Counted from the first letter of the stretch, positions 41,600 to 52,521 are shown. The stretch: 64,000 nt of DNA from Siccibacter colletis (GCF_000696575.1 NZ_JMSQ01000001.1:1-64000), one strand, 5' to 3'. A program made the numbers and translations. The notes: generated by a model from the sequence alone, not told the origin.

Positions 41600-43030
41600 T
41601 TATTGCATCAGCAGGTAGAGCGAGCTGTCACCACGCTGCACGTTAAGCGCCAGCACGGACGGCTTTGCATCAAGGATCTTACGCAGCTCGGCGATGTTTT
41701 TCACCGGTTGCTGGTTAGCACCCACAATCACATCGCCCTTTTTCAGGCCGATGGCGGCGGCGGGTGAGTTGGCTTTGATGCTGTTTACCACCACGCCTTT
41801 ATCTGCGCCGCGGTTGCTGATCTCCGCCCCTTCAATGCCGCTGAAGATGGAGGAGGAATCCACCTGGTTCTGGCTGCTCTGCTGCAGTTCGATATTCACC
41901 GTCATCTGCTTGCCGTCGCGCAGCAGGCCGAGCTTCAGCTTGCTGCCCACCGGCATGGTGCCCACTTCAGCACGCAGCGCGGCAAAGCTGCTGATGGCTT
42001 TGTCGTTCAGGGAGACAATCACGTCGCCCGGCTTGATGCCCGCTTTCGCAGCGGAGGAGTTCGGCATCACCTGGCTGACGAAGGCACCGCGCTGGGCGTC
42101 GACCTTCATCGCTTTCGCCAGCTCGGAGTTCAGCTCGGTACCCATGATCCCCAGCTCGCCGCGGCGCACCTGGCCGTACTGCACCATCTGGCTGGTAAGG
42201 TTTTTCACCATGTTGCTCGGGATGGCGAAGCCGATACCGATGTTGCCACCGTCCGGCGCGAGAATAGCGGTGTTGATCCCGATCAGCTCACCGTTCAGGT
42301 TAACCAGCGCACCGCCGGAGTTACCGCGGTTAATCGCCGCATCGGTCTGGATGAAGTTTTCATAGTTTTCGGCATTCAGGCCGCTACGGCCCAGCGCCGA
42401 AACAATACCGGAGGTTACGGTTTCGCCGAGGCCGAACGGGTTACCGATGGCCACGGTGTAATCGCCCACGCGCAGCTTGTCGGAGTCGGCAAGCTTAATC
42501 GCGGTCAGGTTCTTCGGATTCTGGATCTGGATCAGCGCAATGTCGGAGCGCGGGTCGTTGCCGACCATTTTGGCGTCAAAACGACGGCCATCGCTGAGCT
42601 GCACTTTGATGCTGGTGGCGTTGTTCACCACGTGGTTGTTGGTCACCACGTAGCCTTTGGCGGCATCAATCACCACGCCGGAACCCAGCGCCATAAATTT
42701 CTGCTGCTGGCCGCCGTCAGGACCGGCCCCGCCACCGCCCTGGCAGAACGGGGAGCTCTGGAACGGGGAACCTTCCTGGCAGAACGGCGAGTTATCGCCG
42801 AAGAACTGCTGGAAGTCGCGCGACATGCGCGGCGTGTTGACTTTGGTGCTGCCTTCCACGTTGATGCTCACGACCGACGGCATCACGTTTTCCAGCATCG
42901 GCGCCAGGCTCGGCATGGTTTGCGCCGTGGTGGCAGAGGAGGTTGTCTCGGCAGCGCTGACTGACAGCGGAGACAGAGCAAGGCTAAGGCTGAGTGCCAG
43001 CGCACTCATTGCGAACAGATTTTTTTTCAT
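41600..43030 (-). CDS. degP: Periplasmic serine protease/chaperone DegP
   Basis: DegP (HtrA) degrades or protects misfolded envelope proteins and forms activatable cages. It is 476 aa. The signal peptide ends SVSA/AET. The trypsin-like domain has His133, Asp163 and Ser238 (RGNSGGALV), with the Cys-containing LA loop at about 80-110. Two PDZ domains follow (about 285-380 and 390-475). A sigma E promoter lies upstream. It shares clients with Skp and BamA, encoded in this window. Confidence 0.98.
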   Translation of the reverse strand: MKKNLFAMSALALSLSLALSPLSVSAAETTSSATTAQTMPSLAPMLENVMPSVVSINVEGSTKVNTPRMSRDFQQFFGDNSPFCQEGSPFQSSPFCQGGGGAGPDGGQQQKFMALGSGVVIDAAKGYVVTNNHVVNNATSIKVQLSDGRRFDAKMVGNDPRSDIALIQIQNPKNLTAIKLADSDKLRVGDYTVAIGNPFGLGETVTSGIVSALGRSGLNAENYENFIQTDAAINRGNSGGALVNLNGELIGINTAILAPDGGNIGIGFAIPSNMVKNLTSQMVQYGQVRRGELGIMGTELNSELAKAMKVDAQRGAFVSQVMPNSSAAKAGIKPGDVIVSLNDKAISSFAALRAEVGTMPVGSKLKLGLLRDGKQMTVNIELQQSSQNQVDSSSIFSGIEGAEISNRGADKGVVVNSIKANSPAAAIGLKKGDVIVGANQQPVKNIAELRKILDAKPSVLALNVQRGDSSLYLLMQ

Positions 43031-43075
43031 GTTTTCTAATCTCTATTACAGATCACGCAAGGCTGTGTACCGACA

Positions 43076-43102
43076 TATGAGTCAATTTATAGCGCGAAGT
43101 TC
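43076..43102 (-). promoter_or_regulatory. Sigma E promoter of degP
   Basis: The minus strand reads GAACTT (43097-43102), 16 bases, then TCATA (43076-43080), about 50 bases before the degP ATG and in the same place and spacing as the known E. coli sigma E promoter (GAACTT-N16-TCTGA). Just upstream two GTAAA half-sites (43118-43122 and 43125-43129, plus strand) resemble a CpxR site but with a 2-base rather than 5-base gap. Confidence 0.75.
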
Positions 43103-43242
43103 AGGGAATAACGTTTTGTAAAAAGTAAAAATTTATTGGTCGTCTTTACAAAACTGCCGGGACGCTGCGCGAAATAAATGACCAAGGCCACGGTATACAG
43201 GTTCTTGCTTAAACAGGCTTTAAGCTAATCCTGAATAGTGGA

Positions 43243-44757
43243 TCACTCCACGGCCATCAGACGCCGGTATTCATCCCACGCATAGAGATCGGTCATCCCG
43301 CTGATATAGTCCTGAACCAGCCGACAACGGTAATAATATTCCCATACCGGAAAATCAAGGGCAGCGGGGTGAAGTTTGCTGACCGCCTCCACGTAGGCCA
43401 GCCGGTGTTTGCCGGAGAGCTTATGGAACAGCCGCGTTTCAATCGGCAGACGACGCACGCTCTCTTTTTCCACCAGCTCCTGAAAATCGACCAGCGGTAA
43501 ATCGAGCAGCGGGCGATAAATATTCAGCAGGCCATCAATAACCCGATAACCCTGTAATTCCAGCTGTTCCACTTCCGGATGGCTAAATACGTGTTTGATC
43601 GCCACGCGTTTATAAACGTCGAGCAGGCGACTACAGGCGCTTTCATCTTCCAGTAACGCATGATTAAACGACCCGTCGAAAATAACCGGCAGATTATGAA
43701 TAAAGCGCTGGGCGGCGTATGGCACCAGTTTATTCAGGGTATTGACGCGCAAATACATGAAGAACTGATCTTCCCCGCTACGGCGAATGGAGTTGGCGCG
43801 CGATTTTTCCCACGCGTTGTCCACCACCTGGGAAAACAGATCCCCCGCCTCATGATCGCCCCAGGCGTCACGCAAATGCTGATACAGCTGGTCGACGCTG
43901 AAAATGCGTTTTTCCACCGCATCCTCAAGATCGGCGACGCAGTAGGAGATGTCGTCCGCCGCCTCCATGATCCAGGTGAGCGGGAAGCGGCTGAAGGGGG
44001 CCAGCTCCAGCTCCTGGCGCAGACGCCCGATGTACTCCTCCTCGGAAAGGTAGTAGCCGGGCTTTTTCATCAGGTAGCTGTGGCTGGCCGGCGGCGGCTC
44101 CATGCGCCAGGCGGGGCGGGTATATTTCAGAATGCAGCCCACCTGCGCCCAGGTCAGGTTCATGCGCAGCAGGGTGTGCACCAGACGGATGGCCTGGGCG
44201 TTGCCCTCAAACTGGCAGAGATCCTGGCGCACCTGGCGACGCAGCGCGTTAAGCGACTCCTCGCCCTCTTTGAGGCGCAAATCGACATTATGGCAGCGGT
44301 CGTCACTGCGCGGCTGGCTGGCGGCATCATGGGGGAACAGGCGCTGGCGGAACCAGTCGTTAATAGCGGCCTCGCCAAAGTGGCCGAACGGCGGGTTGCC
44401 GATGTCGTGCATCAGGCAGGCCATCTCCACCACGCTTTCAAACGGCCCGGTCAGTTCGCTCAGCCCGTACGCGTCCAGCAGCTTCTGCTCTTTCAGGCGG
44501 CTCAGCACCTCTTTGGCGATGTAACGCCCGACCTGCTGCACTTCCATCGAATGCGTCAGCCGGGTACGCACCGCGGCGTTGCGCTCCAGCGGAAAGACCT
44601 GGGTTTTTTGCTGCAGACGGCGAATGGCCGGCGAATTGATGATGCGCCCGCGATCGCTTTCAAAAATGCGCAAAATATCGTGCTCGCTTTTCACGCCCTG
44701 TGGTGAGCGATACCGGCGATGCCAGTTGATCTTCCGGGTAAAATCTATCTCAGCCAT
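43243..44757 (-). CDS. dgt: dGTP triphosphohydrolase
   Basis: Dgt cleaves dGTP to deoxyguanosine and triphosphate and acts as a hexamer. It is 504 aa (E. coli 505). The HD motif is [16 protein letters not shown] (His and Asp near 117-118) with a preceding TRLTHSMEV. It lies 212 bases upstream of degP on the same strand and divergent from mtnN. Confidence 0.97.
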   Translation of the reverse strand: MAEIDFTRKINWHRRYRSPQGVKSEHDILRIFESDRGRIINSPAIRRLQQKTQVFPLERNAAVRTRLTHSMEVQQVGRYIAKEVLSRLKEQKLLDAYGLSELTGPFESVVEMACLMHDIGNPPFGHFGEAAINDWFRQRLFPHDAASQPRSDDRCHNVDLRLKEGEESLNALRRQVRQDLCQFEGNAQAIRLVHTLLRMNLTWAQVGCILKYTRPAWRMEPPPASHSYLMKKPGYYLSEEEYIGRLRQELELAPFSRFPLTWIMEAADDISYCVADLEDAVEKRIFSVDQLYQHLRDAWGDHEAGDLFSQVVDNAWEKSRANSIRRSGEDQFFMYLRVNTLNKLVPYAAQRFIHNLPVIFDGSFNHALLEDESACSRLLDVYKRVAIKHVFSHPEVEQLELQGYRVIDGLLNIYRPLLDLPLVDFQELVEKESVRRLPIETRLFHKLSGKHRLAYVEAVSKLHPAALDFPVWEYYYRCRLVQDYISGMTDLYAWDEYRRLMAVE

Positions 44758-44865
44758 ACGCTCTCCCTGAGGCGGAATCAGATGCGAAGTAAACCCTGCT
44801 ACAGTGCCATGATAGACTATGCCGCGAAAAGGCGTTTATGTCCCATTACTATTGCGAGTTGACCT

Positions 44866-45564
44866 ATGAAAGCAGGCATTATTGGTGCTATGGAAGAAGA
44901 AGTTACGCTGCTGCGTGACAAAATTGAAAACCGTCAGACCCTCACCCTGGCAGGCCTGGAAATTTATACCGGCACGCTGAACGGCACCGACGTAGCCCTG
45001 CTGAAATCGGGCATCGGGAAAGTCTCTGCCGCGATGGGTGCTGCTCTGCTGCTGGAGCACTGCAAGCCGGATCTTATCATCAACACCGGCTCTGCGGGCG
45101 GCCTCGCGCCAACCCTGAACGTCGGGGATATCGTGGTTTCTGACGAAGCGCGCTACCACGATGCGGACGTCACCGCGTTCGGTTATGAGATCGGTCAGAT
45201 GGCGGGCTGCCCGGCGGCGTTCAAAGCCGATGATAACCTGGTGAGCGCGGCGGAAGCCTGCATTAAGCAGCTCAACCTGAATGCCGTGCGCGGCCTGATT
45301 GTCAGCGGCGATGCGTTCATCAACGGCGCGGAAGGCCTGGCGAAAATCCGCCACAACTTCCCGCAGGCGGTGGCGGTAGAGATGGAAGCAACCGCTATCG
45401 CTCACGTCTGCCATAACTTCGGCGTGCCGTTCGTGGTGGTGCGCGCCATCTCTGACGTCGCGGACCAGGCATCTCACCTGAGCTTTGAGGAGTTCCTGGC
45501 GACGGCGGCAAAACAGTCCAGCCTGATGGTAGAAACCCTCGTCCAGAACCTGGCGCGTGGCTAA
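44866..45564 (+). CDS. mtnN: 5'-methylthioadenosine/S-adenosylhomocysteine nucleosidase
   Basis: MtnN (Pfs) cleaves MTA, SAH and 5'-deoxyadenosine, recycling methionine and adenine and feeding AI-2 synthesis. It is 232 aa. Glu12 (GAMEEEV), the ribose-binding [10 protein letters not shown] and the catalytic Asp in AISDVAD are present. Its 3' end overlaps btuF by 8 bases. Confidence 0.99.
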   Translation: MKAGIIGAMEEEVTLLRDKIENRQTLTLAGLEIYTGTLNGTDVALLKSGIGKVSAAMGAALLLEHCKPDLIINTGSAGGLAPTLNVGDIVVSDEARYHDADVTAFGYEIGQMAGCPAAFKADDNLVSAAEACIKQLNLNAVRGLIVSGDAFINGAEGLAKIRHNFPQAVAVEMEATAIAHVCHNFGVPFVVVRAISDVADQASHLSFEEFLATAAKQSSLMVETLVQNLARG

Positions 45565-46360
45565 GCCCGGTATTTTCAGGGCGCTGTGCGCCCTGGTGTT
45601 ATTGCTGCCGGCGTGGCTGTCTGCTGCGCCGCGCGTCATTACCCTCTCCCCGGCGAACACCGAACTGGCCTTTGCTGCGGGGATCACGCCTGTCGCGGTA
45701 AGCGCTTACTCAGATTACCCTGCGGCCGCCCGCAACCTTGAGCAGGTGGCAAACTGGCAGGGTATCAATCTGGAACGCATCGTGGCGCTGAAGCCGGATC
45801 TGGTTGTCGCCTGGCGGGCCGGTAACGCCGCGCGTCAGGTCGATCAGCTTAAAGCTCTGGGTATTGAGGTGTTGTGGCTCGACCCGGCGACGGTTGCCGA
45901 GGTCGCCGATGCCCTGCGCGCCCTCGCCCGCTGGAGTCCGACGCCGGATACCGCGCGCACCGCTGCGGCCTCGCTTGAGCAGCGCTTTCAGGCCTTGCGC
46001 GCGCAATACGCCACCGCCCGCCCCAAAAAGGTGTTTATGCAGTTCGGCACCGCCCCGCTGTTTACCTCCGGGTCCGGCTCGCTGCAACACCAGCTACTGG
46101 AAACCTGCGGCGGCAAAAACGTGTTTGCTGACAGCCGGGTTCCCTGGCCGCAGGTGAGCCGTGAGCAGGTGCTGGCCCGTCGCCCCGAGGCGATTGTCAT
46201 CACCGGCGGGGCGCGCGCAATTCCGAAAGTTCAGCAGTACTGGAGCAGCCAGCTTGCGGTGCCGGTTATCGCCATTAACGATGACTGGTTTGAACGCGCC
46301 GGTCCGCGTATTATCCTCGCCGCGCAGCAGCTGTGTGCCGCGCTGAAGCAGGTAACGTAA
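45557..46360 (+). CDS. btuF: Vitamin B12-binding periplasmic protein BtuF
   Basis: BtuF passes cobalamin from BtuB to the BtuCD inner-membrane transporter. It is 267 aa. The signal peptide ends WLSA/APRVI. The class III binding-protein fold keeps [15 protein letters not shown] and [22 protein letters not shown]. The start is GTG within the end of mtnN. btuCD are not in the window. Confidence 0.96.
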   Translation: MAKPGIFRALCALVLLLPAWLSAAPRVITLSPANTELAFAAGITPVAVSAYSDYPAAARNLEQVANWQGINLERIVALKPDLVVAWRAGNAARQVDQLKALGIEVLWLDPATVAEVADALRALARWSPTPDTARTAAASLEQRFQALRAQYATARPKKVFMQFGTAPLFTSGSGSLQHQLLETCGGKNVFADSRVPWPQVSREQVLARRPEAIVITGGARAIPKVQQYWSSQLAVPVIAINDDWFERAGPRIILAAQQLCAALKQVT

Positions 46361-46375
46361 CCGGAGAGTCGACGC

Positions 46376-46996
46376 ATGCTCATCTACTGGCTGGATATTA
46401 TTGGCACCGCGGTGTTTGCCATTTCCGGCGTTTTGCTGGCTGGCAAGCTGCGCATGGACCCGTTCGGCGTGCTGGTGCTCGGCGTGGTGACGGCCGTCGG
46501 CGGCGGCACCATTCGCGATATGGCGCTGGCGCACGGCCCGGTATTCTGGGTGAAAGATCCGACGGACCTGGTGGTGGCGATGGTCACCTGCCTGGTGACG
46601 ATTCTGGTGGTGCGCCAGCCGCGTCGCCTGCCGAAATGGGTACTGCCGGTGCTGGATGCCGTCGGGCTGGCGGTGTTTGTCGGCATCGGCGTTAACAAGG
46701 CGTTCCTCGCTGGCACCGGGCCGCTGGTCGCCATCTGCATGGGTGTGCTGACCGGGGTTGGCGGCGGGATTATCCGCGATGTGCTGGCCCGCGAGATCCC
46801 GATGATCCTGCGCACGGAAATCTACGCCACCGCCTGTATTGTCGGCGGCATCGTACACGCCACGGCATATTACACCTTTGCAGTGCCGCTGGAGCAGGCA
46901 AGTATGATGGGAATGGTGGTCACGCTGTCCATTCGCCTCGCAGCCATTCGCTGGCACCTGAAGCTGCCCACCTTCGCGCTGGACGAAAAGCACTAA
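46376..46996 (+). CDS. yadS: TRIC-family membrane protein YadS
   Basis: This 206 aa inner-membrane protein has two UPF0126 repeats, the bacterial relatives of TRIC cation channels. About seven hydrophobic segments are visible, and each repeat has a glycine-rich kink: GVVTAVGGGTIRDMAL (about 36-51) and GVLTGVGGGIIRDVLA (about 122-137). Its physiological ion is not established. GGAGAG precedes the ATG, 15 bases after btuF, so it is third in mtnN-btuF-yadS. Confidence 0.94.
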   Translation: MLIYWLDIIGTAVFAISGVLLAGKLRMDPFGVLVLGVVTAVGGGTIRDMALAHGPVFWVKDPTDLVVAMVTCLVTILVVRQPRRLPKWVLPVLDAVGLAVFVGIGVNKAFLAGTGPLVAICMGVLTGVGGGIIRDVLAREIPMILRTEIYATACIVGGIVHATAYYTFAVPLEQASMMGMVVTLSIRLAAIRWHLKLPTFALDEKH

Positions 46997-47000
46997 ATAA

Positions 47001-47026
47001 AAAAGCCGTGCTCAGCACGGCTTTTT
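47001..47026. terminator. Bidirectional terminator between yadS and erpA
   Basis: An 8 bp stem AGCCGTGC/GCACGGCT with loop TCA has A residues before and T residues after, serving both convergent genes. Confidence 0.93.
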
Positions 47027-47042
47027 CTTTGCGTTCGGTGAC

Positions 47043-47387
47043 TCAGATGCTGAACGAGGAACCACACCCGCAGGTGCTTTTCGCGTTCGGGTTGGTCACC
47101 ACGAAGCGGGAGCCTTCCAGGCCTTCGGTATAGTCTACCGCGCCGCCTACGAGGTACTGCAGGCTCATCGGGTCAACCACCAGCGCTACGCCCGCTTTCT
47201 CGATGGTCATATCACCGTCGTTGATCTGGTCATCGAAGGTAAAACCATACTGGAAACCGCTGCAGCCACCGCCGGTGATATACACGCGCAGTTTCAGATC
47301 GGGATTCTCTTCATCGGCGATCAGGTTTTTCACTTTATTGGCCGCGGCCTCAGTAAACTGAAGCGGCAGCGCTACGTCATCACTCAT
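47043..47387 (-). CDS. erpA: Iron-sulfur cluster insertion protein ErpA
   Basis: ErpA is an A-type carrier that delivers Fe-S clusters to IspG, IspH and others. It is 114 aa. The three cluster-binding cysteines are Cys42 (GGGCSGFQ), Cys106 and Cys108 ([11 protein letters not shown]). It serves the isoprenoid pathway that also uses Dxr and UppS, encoded earlier. Confidence 0.99.
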   Translation of the reverse strand: MSDDVALPLQFTEAAANKVKNLIADEENPDLKLRVYITGGGCSGFQYGFTFDDQINDGDMTIEKAGVALVVDPMSLQYLVGGAVDYTEGLEGSRFVVTNPNAKSTCGCGSSFSI

Positions 47388-47468
47388 TTTTCACTCCCAT
47401 TAACCCTACCGACTGGGCAAATAATAACCCAATGCATTGGGCCATTATCCGTTACGCGGTCAAATCGT

Positions 47469-48893
47469 TCAAGTCCTCGCCCCGGCGCGCTCCTGCTGTT
47501 CAGCCTCCTGCCGCGCCAGGGTTCTGGCGAGGATCGTGGCATAAAGCGGCTTGCCGCCAAGGAATTGCGCCAGCAGTGTCGCACCCAGACAGGTAATAAT
47601 CATCGGCAAAATGAGCTGGTAATTATCGGTCATCTCCAGCACCAGCACGATACCGGTGAGCGGCGCACGCACCGATGCCGCGAACAGCGCCCCCATACCC
47701 GCAATGGCAAACGTCCCGACATCCAGCCCCAGCGCCGGTAACCACGCGGCGCACACCATGCCAAAGGCGGTGCCCAGCAGCGTACCCAGCGCCAGCATCG
47801 GCGCAAAAATACCACCCGGCGCACCGGAGGAAAAACAGAGCAGCGTGGTAATCACCCTGGCGATAAAAATAAACAGCAGCATGCCGACGGTGAAGTTCCC
47901 CGCTGCGGCAATCGGGATCAGGCTAAAACCGCCCCCGGCAGCGCCCGGCGCAATCAGCCCGAGAATGCCACACAGCCCGCCAATCGCTCCGCCGATCAGC
48001 ACCCAGCGGGTGGTATTTCCGCCATGCAGCCGGTGAAAACCGTCCTGCATACGCAGCACCAGCGTGTTAAACAGCGGCCCGACGCCGCCGAAGATCATCC
48101 CCAGCAGCAGGTACAGCCACAGGGTATTCAGCGGCGCGCTCGACAGCTGCCCTACCTCGATGACAGCGGTTTCGCCATTAAACACGCGGAATACGATGCT
48201 CGACATGATCACGCCGGTAAATACCGCTTTGATGGAGATAAGGTTATAGCGAAACTGCGGGCGCATCTCTTCAATAATAAACAGGATGCCCGCCAGCGGG
48301 GCATTGAAGGCCGCCGACAGCCCTGCCGCCGCACCGGTAGCCAGCAGCGTATGCCGGGCCTCCGCCCCGCGCTGGCGGAACAGATCCAGCACCATCCGCC
48401 CGACGTTACCGCCAAGCTGCACCGTCGGCCCTTCACGCCCGAGTACCATTCCCGCGCCCAGCGTCCCCATCCCGCCGATAAATTTCACCGGCAGTACGCG
48501 CCACCAGCGCACCGGGCGCAGCTCCTCCAGCGCCCCTTCGATTTCCGGGATGCCTGACCCGCCCGCTTCCGGGGCAAAGCGGCGTACCAGCCAGTAGCCC
48601 ACCATCGCCAGCAGCGCCGAGAGAATAAACGCCAGCGGCCATACCAGCACCGCGCTGTCCGCCACCTGAGCCAGCAGGCCGAGCCGCTGCTGCATCACCC
48701 AGTTCACGGCGCGCTCAAACGCCACGCCGACCAGACCGGTCAGCGTCCCGACGATGGCCGCCATCAGCAGGATCAGGAGTGGCGTTTTGTCACGCAGCAG
48801 CAGACGGCGCACCATGTCGCCGCGCCGTAAGCGGATAATCTGTTGAGAAGCAGGAATTACCGGTTTCATAACGGGATTCAACTCATTTGTCAT
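47469..48893 (-). CDS. clcA: H+/Cl- exchange transporter ClcA
   Basis: ClcA swaps two Cl- for one H+ and supports extreme acid resistance. It is a homodimer in the inner membrane. From ATG 48893 it is 474 aa (E. coli 473). Selectivity motifs GSGIPE and GREGPTVQ carry the gating Glu154 (E. coli Glu148); the proton Glu209 is in FIIEEMRPQ. The frame is open 32 codons further upstream, and ATG 48869 is another possible start; no start has a strong ribosome binding site. Confidence 0.95.
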   Translation of the reverse strand: MTNELNPVMKPVIPASQQIIRLRRGDMVRRLLLRDKTPLLILLMAAIVGTLTGLVGVAFERAVNWVMQQRLGLLAQVADSAVLVWPLAFILSALLAMVGYWLVRRFAPEAGGSGIPEIEGALEELRPVRWWRVLPVKFIGGMGTLGAGMVLGREGPTVQLGGNVGRMVLDLFRQRGAEARHTLLATGAAAGLSAAFNAPLAGILFIIEEMRPQFRYNLISIKAVFTGVIMSSIVFRVFNGETAVIEVGQLSSAPLNTLWLYLLLGMIFGGVGPLFNTLVLRMQDGFHRLHGGNTTRWVLIGGAIGGLCGILGLIAPGAAGGGFSLIPIAAAGNFTVGMLLFIFIARVITTLLCFSSGAPGGIFAPMLALGTLLGTAFGMVCAAWLPALGLDVGTFAIAGMGALFAASVRAPLTGIVLVLEMTDNYQLILPMIITCLGATLLAQFLGGKPLYATILARTLARQEAEQQERAGART

Positions 48894-49048
48894 ACCAAAG
48901 CCGGGCCACATTGTAGTTGCCGACGCGCCAAAGGTCTTGTGCTGGCGCAAACGCGGCGGAAAAGGCAAGCACGCGCGTGGGTAGAACAACGGACGGATAA
49001 CCCCTAGAATAGCCCGCAGTTATATTTCCTACGAATCAGGAGCCAGTC

Positions 49049-50329
49049 ATGAGCAAGTCCGAAAACCTTTATACCGCCGCGCAGAACGTCATTCCCGGCG
49101 GGGTGAACTCGCCGGTGCGCGCGTTTACCGGCGTGGGCGGCACGCCGCTGTTTATCGAACGCGCCGACGGGGCTTACCTGTATGACGTCGATGGCAAGGC
49201 CTATGTTGATTACGTTGGCTCCTGGGGTCCAATGGTGCTGGGCCACAACCACCCGGCCATCCGCAACGCAGTGATCGAAGCAGCCTCGCGCGGCCTGAGC
49301 TTTGGTGCGCCGACCGAAATGGAAGTGAAAATGGCGGATCTGGTGACCGAGCTGGTGCCGACTATGGATATGGTGCGCATGGTGAACTCCGGCACCGAGG
49401 CGACCATGAGCGCCATTCGCCTGGCGCGCGGCTTCACCGGCCGCGACAAAATCATCAAATTCGAAGGCTGCTACCACGGTCACGCCGACTGTCTGCTGGT
49501 GAAGGCAGGTTCCGGTGCGCTGACCCTCGGCCAACCGAACTCTCCGGGTGTTCCGGCAGATTTCGCGAAGCACACCCTGACCTGCACCTATAACGACCTG
49601 GCCTCGGTACGCGCCGCGTTCGAACAGTATCCTGCGGATATCGCCTGCATCATCGTCGAGCCGGTGGCGGGCAACATGAACTGCATCCCGCCGCAGCCGG
49701 ACTTCCTTCCGGGCCTGCGTGCGCTGTGCGACGAATTCGGCGCGCTGCTGATTATCGATGAGGTGATGACCGGGTTCCGCGTCGCGCTGGCGGGTGCGCA
49801 GGCGTACTACAACGTGGTGCCGGACCTGACCTGCCTGGGCAAAATCATCGGCGGCGGCATGCCGGTGGGCGCATTTGGTGGTCGTCGTGAGGTGATGGCG
49901 GCGCTGGCCCCGACCGGGCCGGTTTATCAGGCGGGCACCCTGTCGGGTAACCCGATTGCGATGGCAGCGGGCTACGCCTGCCTGACCGAAGTGGCGCAGC
50001 CGGGCATCCACCAGACCTTAACCGATCTCACTACCCGTCTGGCAGAGGGTCTGTTGCGTGCTGCGAACGAGACCGGCATTCCACTGGTGGTAAACCATGT
50101 TGGCGGCATGTTCGGCCTGTTCTTCACCCGCGCCGAAACCGTGACCTGCTATCAGGATGTGCTGGGCTGTGACGTCGAGCGCTTCAAGCGCTTCTTCCAC
50201 CTGATGCTGGAAGAGGGCATTTACCTGGCCCCGTCGGCGTTTGAAGCCGGGTTTATGTCCGTGGCCCACAGCGAAGCGGATATCGATAACACCATCGACG
50301 CCGCCCGCCGCGTCTTCGCCCAGCTGTAA
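49049..50329 (+). CDS. hemL: Glutamate-1-semialdehyde 2,1-aminomutase
   Basis: HemL converts glutamate-1-semialdehyde to 5-aminolevulinate in the C5 route to haem and sirohaem. It is 426 aa, PLP-dependent, class III aminotransferase fold. The PLP lysine is in [17 protein letters not shown] (about residue 265), and [12 protein letters not shown] precedes it. AGGAG lies before the ATG. It is divergent from clcA and followed by repeat units. Confidence 0.99.
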   Translation: MSKSENLYTAAQNVIPGGVNSPVRAFTGVGGTPLFIERADGAYLYDVDGKAYVDYVGSWGPMVLGHNHPAIRNAVIEAASRGLSFGAPTEMEVKMADLVTELVPTMDMVRMVNSGTEATMSAIRLARGFTGRDKIIKFEGCYHGHADCLLVKAGSGALTLGQPNSPGVPADFAKHTLTCTYNDLASVRAAFEQYPADIACIIVEPVAGNMNCIPPQPDFLPGLRALCDEFGALLIIDEVMTGFRVALAGAQAYYNVVPDLTCLGKIIGGGMPVGAFGGRREVMAALAPTGPVYQAGTLSGNPIAMAAGYACLTEVAQPGIHQTLTDLTTRLAEGLLRAANETGIPLVVNHVGGMFGLFFTRAETVTCYQDVLGCDVERFKRFFHLMLEEGIYLAPSAFEAGFMSVAHSEADIDNTIDAARRVFAQL

Positions 50330-50336
50330 TCCCTGC

Positions 50337-50428
50337 CAACGGCGGGTGCGCTTCGCTTACCCGCCCTGGGTCACTGAAACATCCGGTTTTTGTAGGGTGG
50401 GTAAGCGTCAGCGCACCCACCTTTAACA
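50337..50428. repeat. Inverted-repeat unit 1 (BIME/REP-like)
   Basis: The left arm GGGTGCGCTTCGCTTACCC is nearly the reverse complement of the right arm GGGTAAGCGTCAGCGCACCC, separated by about 50 bases ending CCGGTTTTTGTAGG. It can fold as one long hairpin, and the left arm also has its own GGCGGGT/ACCCGCC stem. Confidence 0.85.
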
Positions 50429-50435
50429 TCTCCGT

Positions 50436-50528
50436 CAACGGCGGGTGCGCTTCGCTTACCCGCCCTACGGTTACTGAAATATCCGGTTTTTGTAGGGTGG
50501 GTAAGCGCCAGCGCACCCACCTTTAACA
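50436..50528. repeat. Inverted-repeat unit 2 (BIME/REP-like)
   Basis: This near-identical tandem copy of the preceding unit is offset by 99-100 bases. It differs at a few positions (for example GTCAGCGC becomes GCCAGCGC, and the central GGGTCACTGAAAC becomes ACGGTTACTGAAAT). It ends 8 bases before the fhuB stop, so it may close both the hemL and fhu transcripts. Confidence 0.85.
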
Positions 50529-50535
50529 AACACCG

Positions 50536-52521
50536 TTACCGGCTCTGTTTTCTCAACAGGTAGATAAAATACGGCGCGCCGATAAACGACGACAGCAGCC
50601 CGGCAGGGATCTGGTACGGGAACATCACCATCCGCCCGGCCCAGTCGGCGAACACCATCAGCATCGCGCCGATCAGTGTCGACATCACAATGTGCGGCAT
50701 GGTGCGGCGGAAGCCCATCATGCGCGCAATGTGCGGTGCCATCAGCCCGATAAAGCTCAGCGGCCCGATGATCAGCGTGGCGCAGGCCGTCAGGCTGGCA
50801 GCCAGCAGCAGCAACAGTACCCGCGACGTCGTCAATGCCATACCTACCGCCCGCGCCGTCTCACCGCCCAGCGGCAAGACCGTCAGCCAGCGGCGACACA
50901 GCGGCGTGAGGATAAACAGCACCACCATCACCACGGCCCCGGAGGCAACCTGCTGCGCAGTGGCGTTATAGGTGGACCCGGAAATCCAGGTCAGCACCTG
51001 CGCCATACGCGGATCGCCGCTCGCCTGGAGCATCATCAGCAGCATGGTAAACGCCGTGCTGAGCGCCATCCCGGCCAGCAGCATACGGTGCGGTGAGAAA
51101 CCGCCCCGCCCCGCGGCCACCATGATAATCAAAAGCGTTGCCGCCGCCCCGAGACTGCCCGCCGGCAGCAGCCAGCCAAAGGCGTTACCCGGCACGAAGA
51201 ACAGCATCAGCACCACACCAAACGCTGCGCCGGAGCTGATGCCCAGCACTTCCGGGCTGGCCATCGGATTCCCCGTCAGGCGCTGAATAATGCAGCCCGC
51301 TACCGCCAGCATCGCCCCGGCAATCAGCGCTGCCGCCACGCGCGGCCAGCGCCACGGCATCAGCTGCGACAGAGCATCGCCACTGGCCCAGACCCAGCCC
51401 TGGGCGTCGCGCCCGAGGCTCAGCGCCAGCACGATAAACGCTGCCAGCACGGCCAGGCCCGCCAGCGTCCACAGTACGCGGTGCTGACGCTCAGCCGGCA
51501 CGCTGTCGCCGGCATTCATCGCCGGCGGCGTCATGGTGCGCAGGCGCGGCAGCAGCCACAGCAGCAGCGGTGCGCCGATAAGCGCGGTGATCGATCCGGT
51601 GGAGACTTCCATCCACACCCGGGTCAACCACACTACCAGCTGATCGGCAACCCACAGGATCAGCGCACCAATCAGCGCGGAGAGCAGCAGTCGGGAGAGC
51701 AGTCGCCGCGCGCCGAGCATTTTCGCCAGCAGCGGCGCGAACAGGCCGATAAAGCCGACAATCCCCACCGCATTCACCAGCAGCGCGCTGAGTACGATCG
51801 CCAGCGCCAGCGCAGCAAAACGCGCCAGCGACAGCGCAAGACCGAGGTTACGCGCCACGCCGTCATCCAGCCCCATCAGGGTCAGCGGGCGCAGCAGGAG
51901 CAGCGTCAGGATCGCCCCACCCAGCAGCTGCGGCCACAGGCGCTGGACGATGTTCCAGTCGGTCTGATTAAGCGCGCCGGTACTCCACAGGAACATGCTC
52001 TGCAGCTGTTCGTGATGGAAGATCGCCATCAGCTGATTCACCGCCCCGCAGTAAAGGCTCACTACCAGCCCGGCGAGGATCAGCGTCACCGGTGAAAGGC
52101 GTTTACCCCAGGCGACGCCGAACACCAGCAGGCCAACCAGACAGGCACCGGCCAGCGCCGCGAACTGCGACACCAGATAGCCGCCGGGCAGCGCCCACAG
52201 CGTGGTGATGGTAATGCCGAGCTGCGCCCCGGTGGCAACGCCGAGCGTGGTTGGCTCCGCCAGCGGATTGCGCAGCACCTGCTGAAACAGCACGCCTACG
52301 AGGCCCAGACCCGCCCCGACCAGCAGGGAGATCGCCAGCCGCGGCAGCGCGCTGTAGTGGAACAGCATCTGGTCAACAACATTGACGTCCGGAGCAGCCA
52401 GCGCCTGCCACCAGTCGCTGCGCGGCAGCTGCGCGTTGAGGTTAAACCAGCTCAGCCACAGGGCAAACAGCGAGAGCAGTGCCAGCAGCAGTGCCGGAAA
52501 CGCGATACGACGCGGCATCAT
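50536..52521 (-). CDS. fhuB: Ferric hydroxamate ABC transporter permease FhuB
   Basis: FhuB is the inner-membrane channel for ferrichrome and other hydroxamate siderophores. It is 661 aa, a natural fusion of two FecCD-type permeases of about 330 aa each, with about 20 membrane helices. Each half repeats the block GNPLAEPTTLG / GNPMASPEVLG and a coupling loop. Its start overlaps the fhuD stop by 4 bases. It is last in fhuACDB. Confidence 0.98.
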   Translation of the reverse strand: MMPRRIAFPALLLALLSLFALWLSWFNLNAQLPRSDWWQALAAPDVNVVDQMLFHYSALPRLAISLLVGAGLGLVGVLFQQVLRNPLAEPTTLGVATGAQLGITITTLWALPGGYLVSQFAALAGACLVGLLVFGVAWGKRLSPVTLILAGLVVSLYCGAVNQLMAIFHHEQLQSMFLWSTGALNQTDWNIVQRLWPQLLGGAILTLLLLRPLTLMGLDDGVARNLGLALSLARFAALALAIVLSALLVNAVGIVGFIGLFAPLLAKMLGARRLLSRLLLSALIGALILWVADQLVVWLTRVWMEVSTGSITALIGAPLLLWLLPRLRTMTPPAMNAGDSVPAERQHRVLWTLAGLAVLAAFIVLALSLGRDAQGWVWASGDALSQLMPWRWPRVAAALIAGAMLAVAGCIIQRLTGNPMASPEVLGISSGAAFGVVLMLFFVPGNAFGWLLPAGSLGAAATLLIIMVAAGRGGFSPHRMLLAGMALSTAFTMLLMMLQASGDPRMAQVLTWISGSTYNATAQQVASGAVVMVVLFILTPLCRRWLTVLPLGGETARAVGMALTTSRVLLLLLAASLTACATLIIGPLSFIGLMAPHIARMMGFRRTMPHIVMSTLIGAMLMVFADWAGRMVMFPYQIPAGLLSSFIGAPYFIYLLRKQSR

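Noticed and set aside
46376-46996. yadS as a novel channel system
   Set aside because: The gene is a standard member of the known TRIC/UPF0126 family in its usual place; nothing new is visible.
50337-50528. Possible two-unit CRISPR array
   Set aside because: The two copies are repeated along their whole length with no unique spacers, each is itself an inverted repeat, and there are no cas genes.
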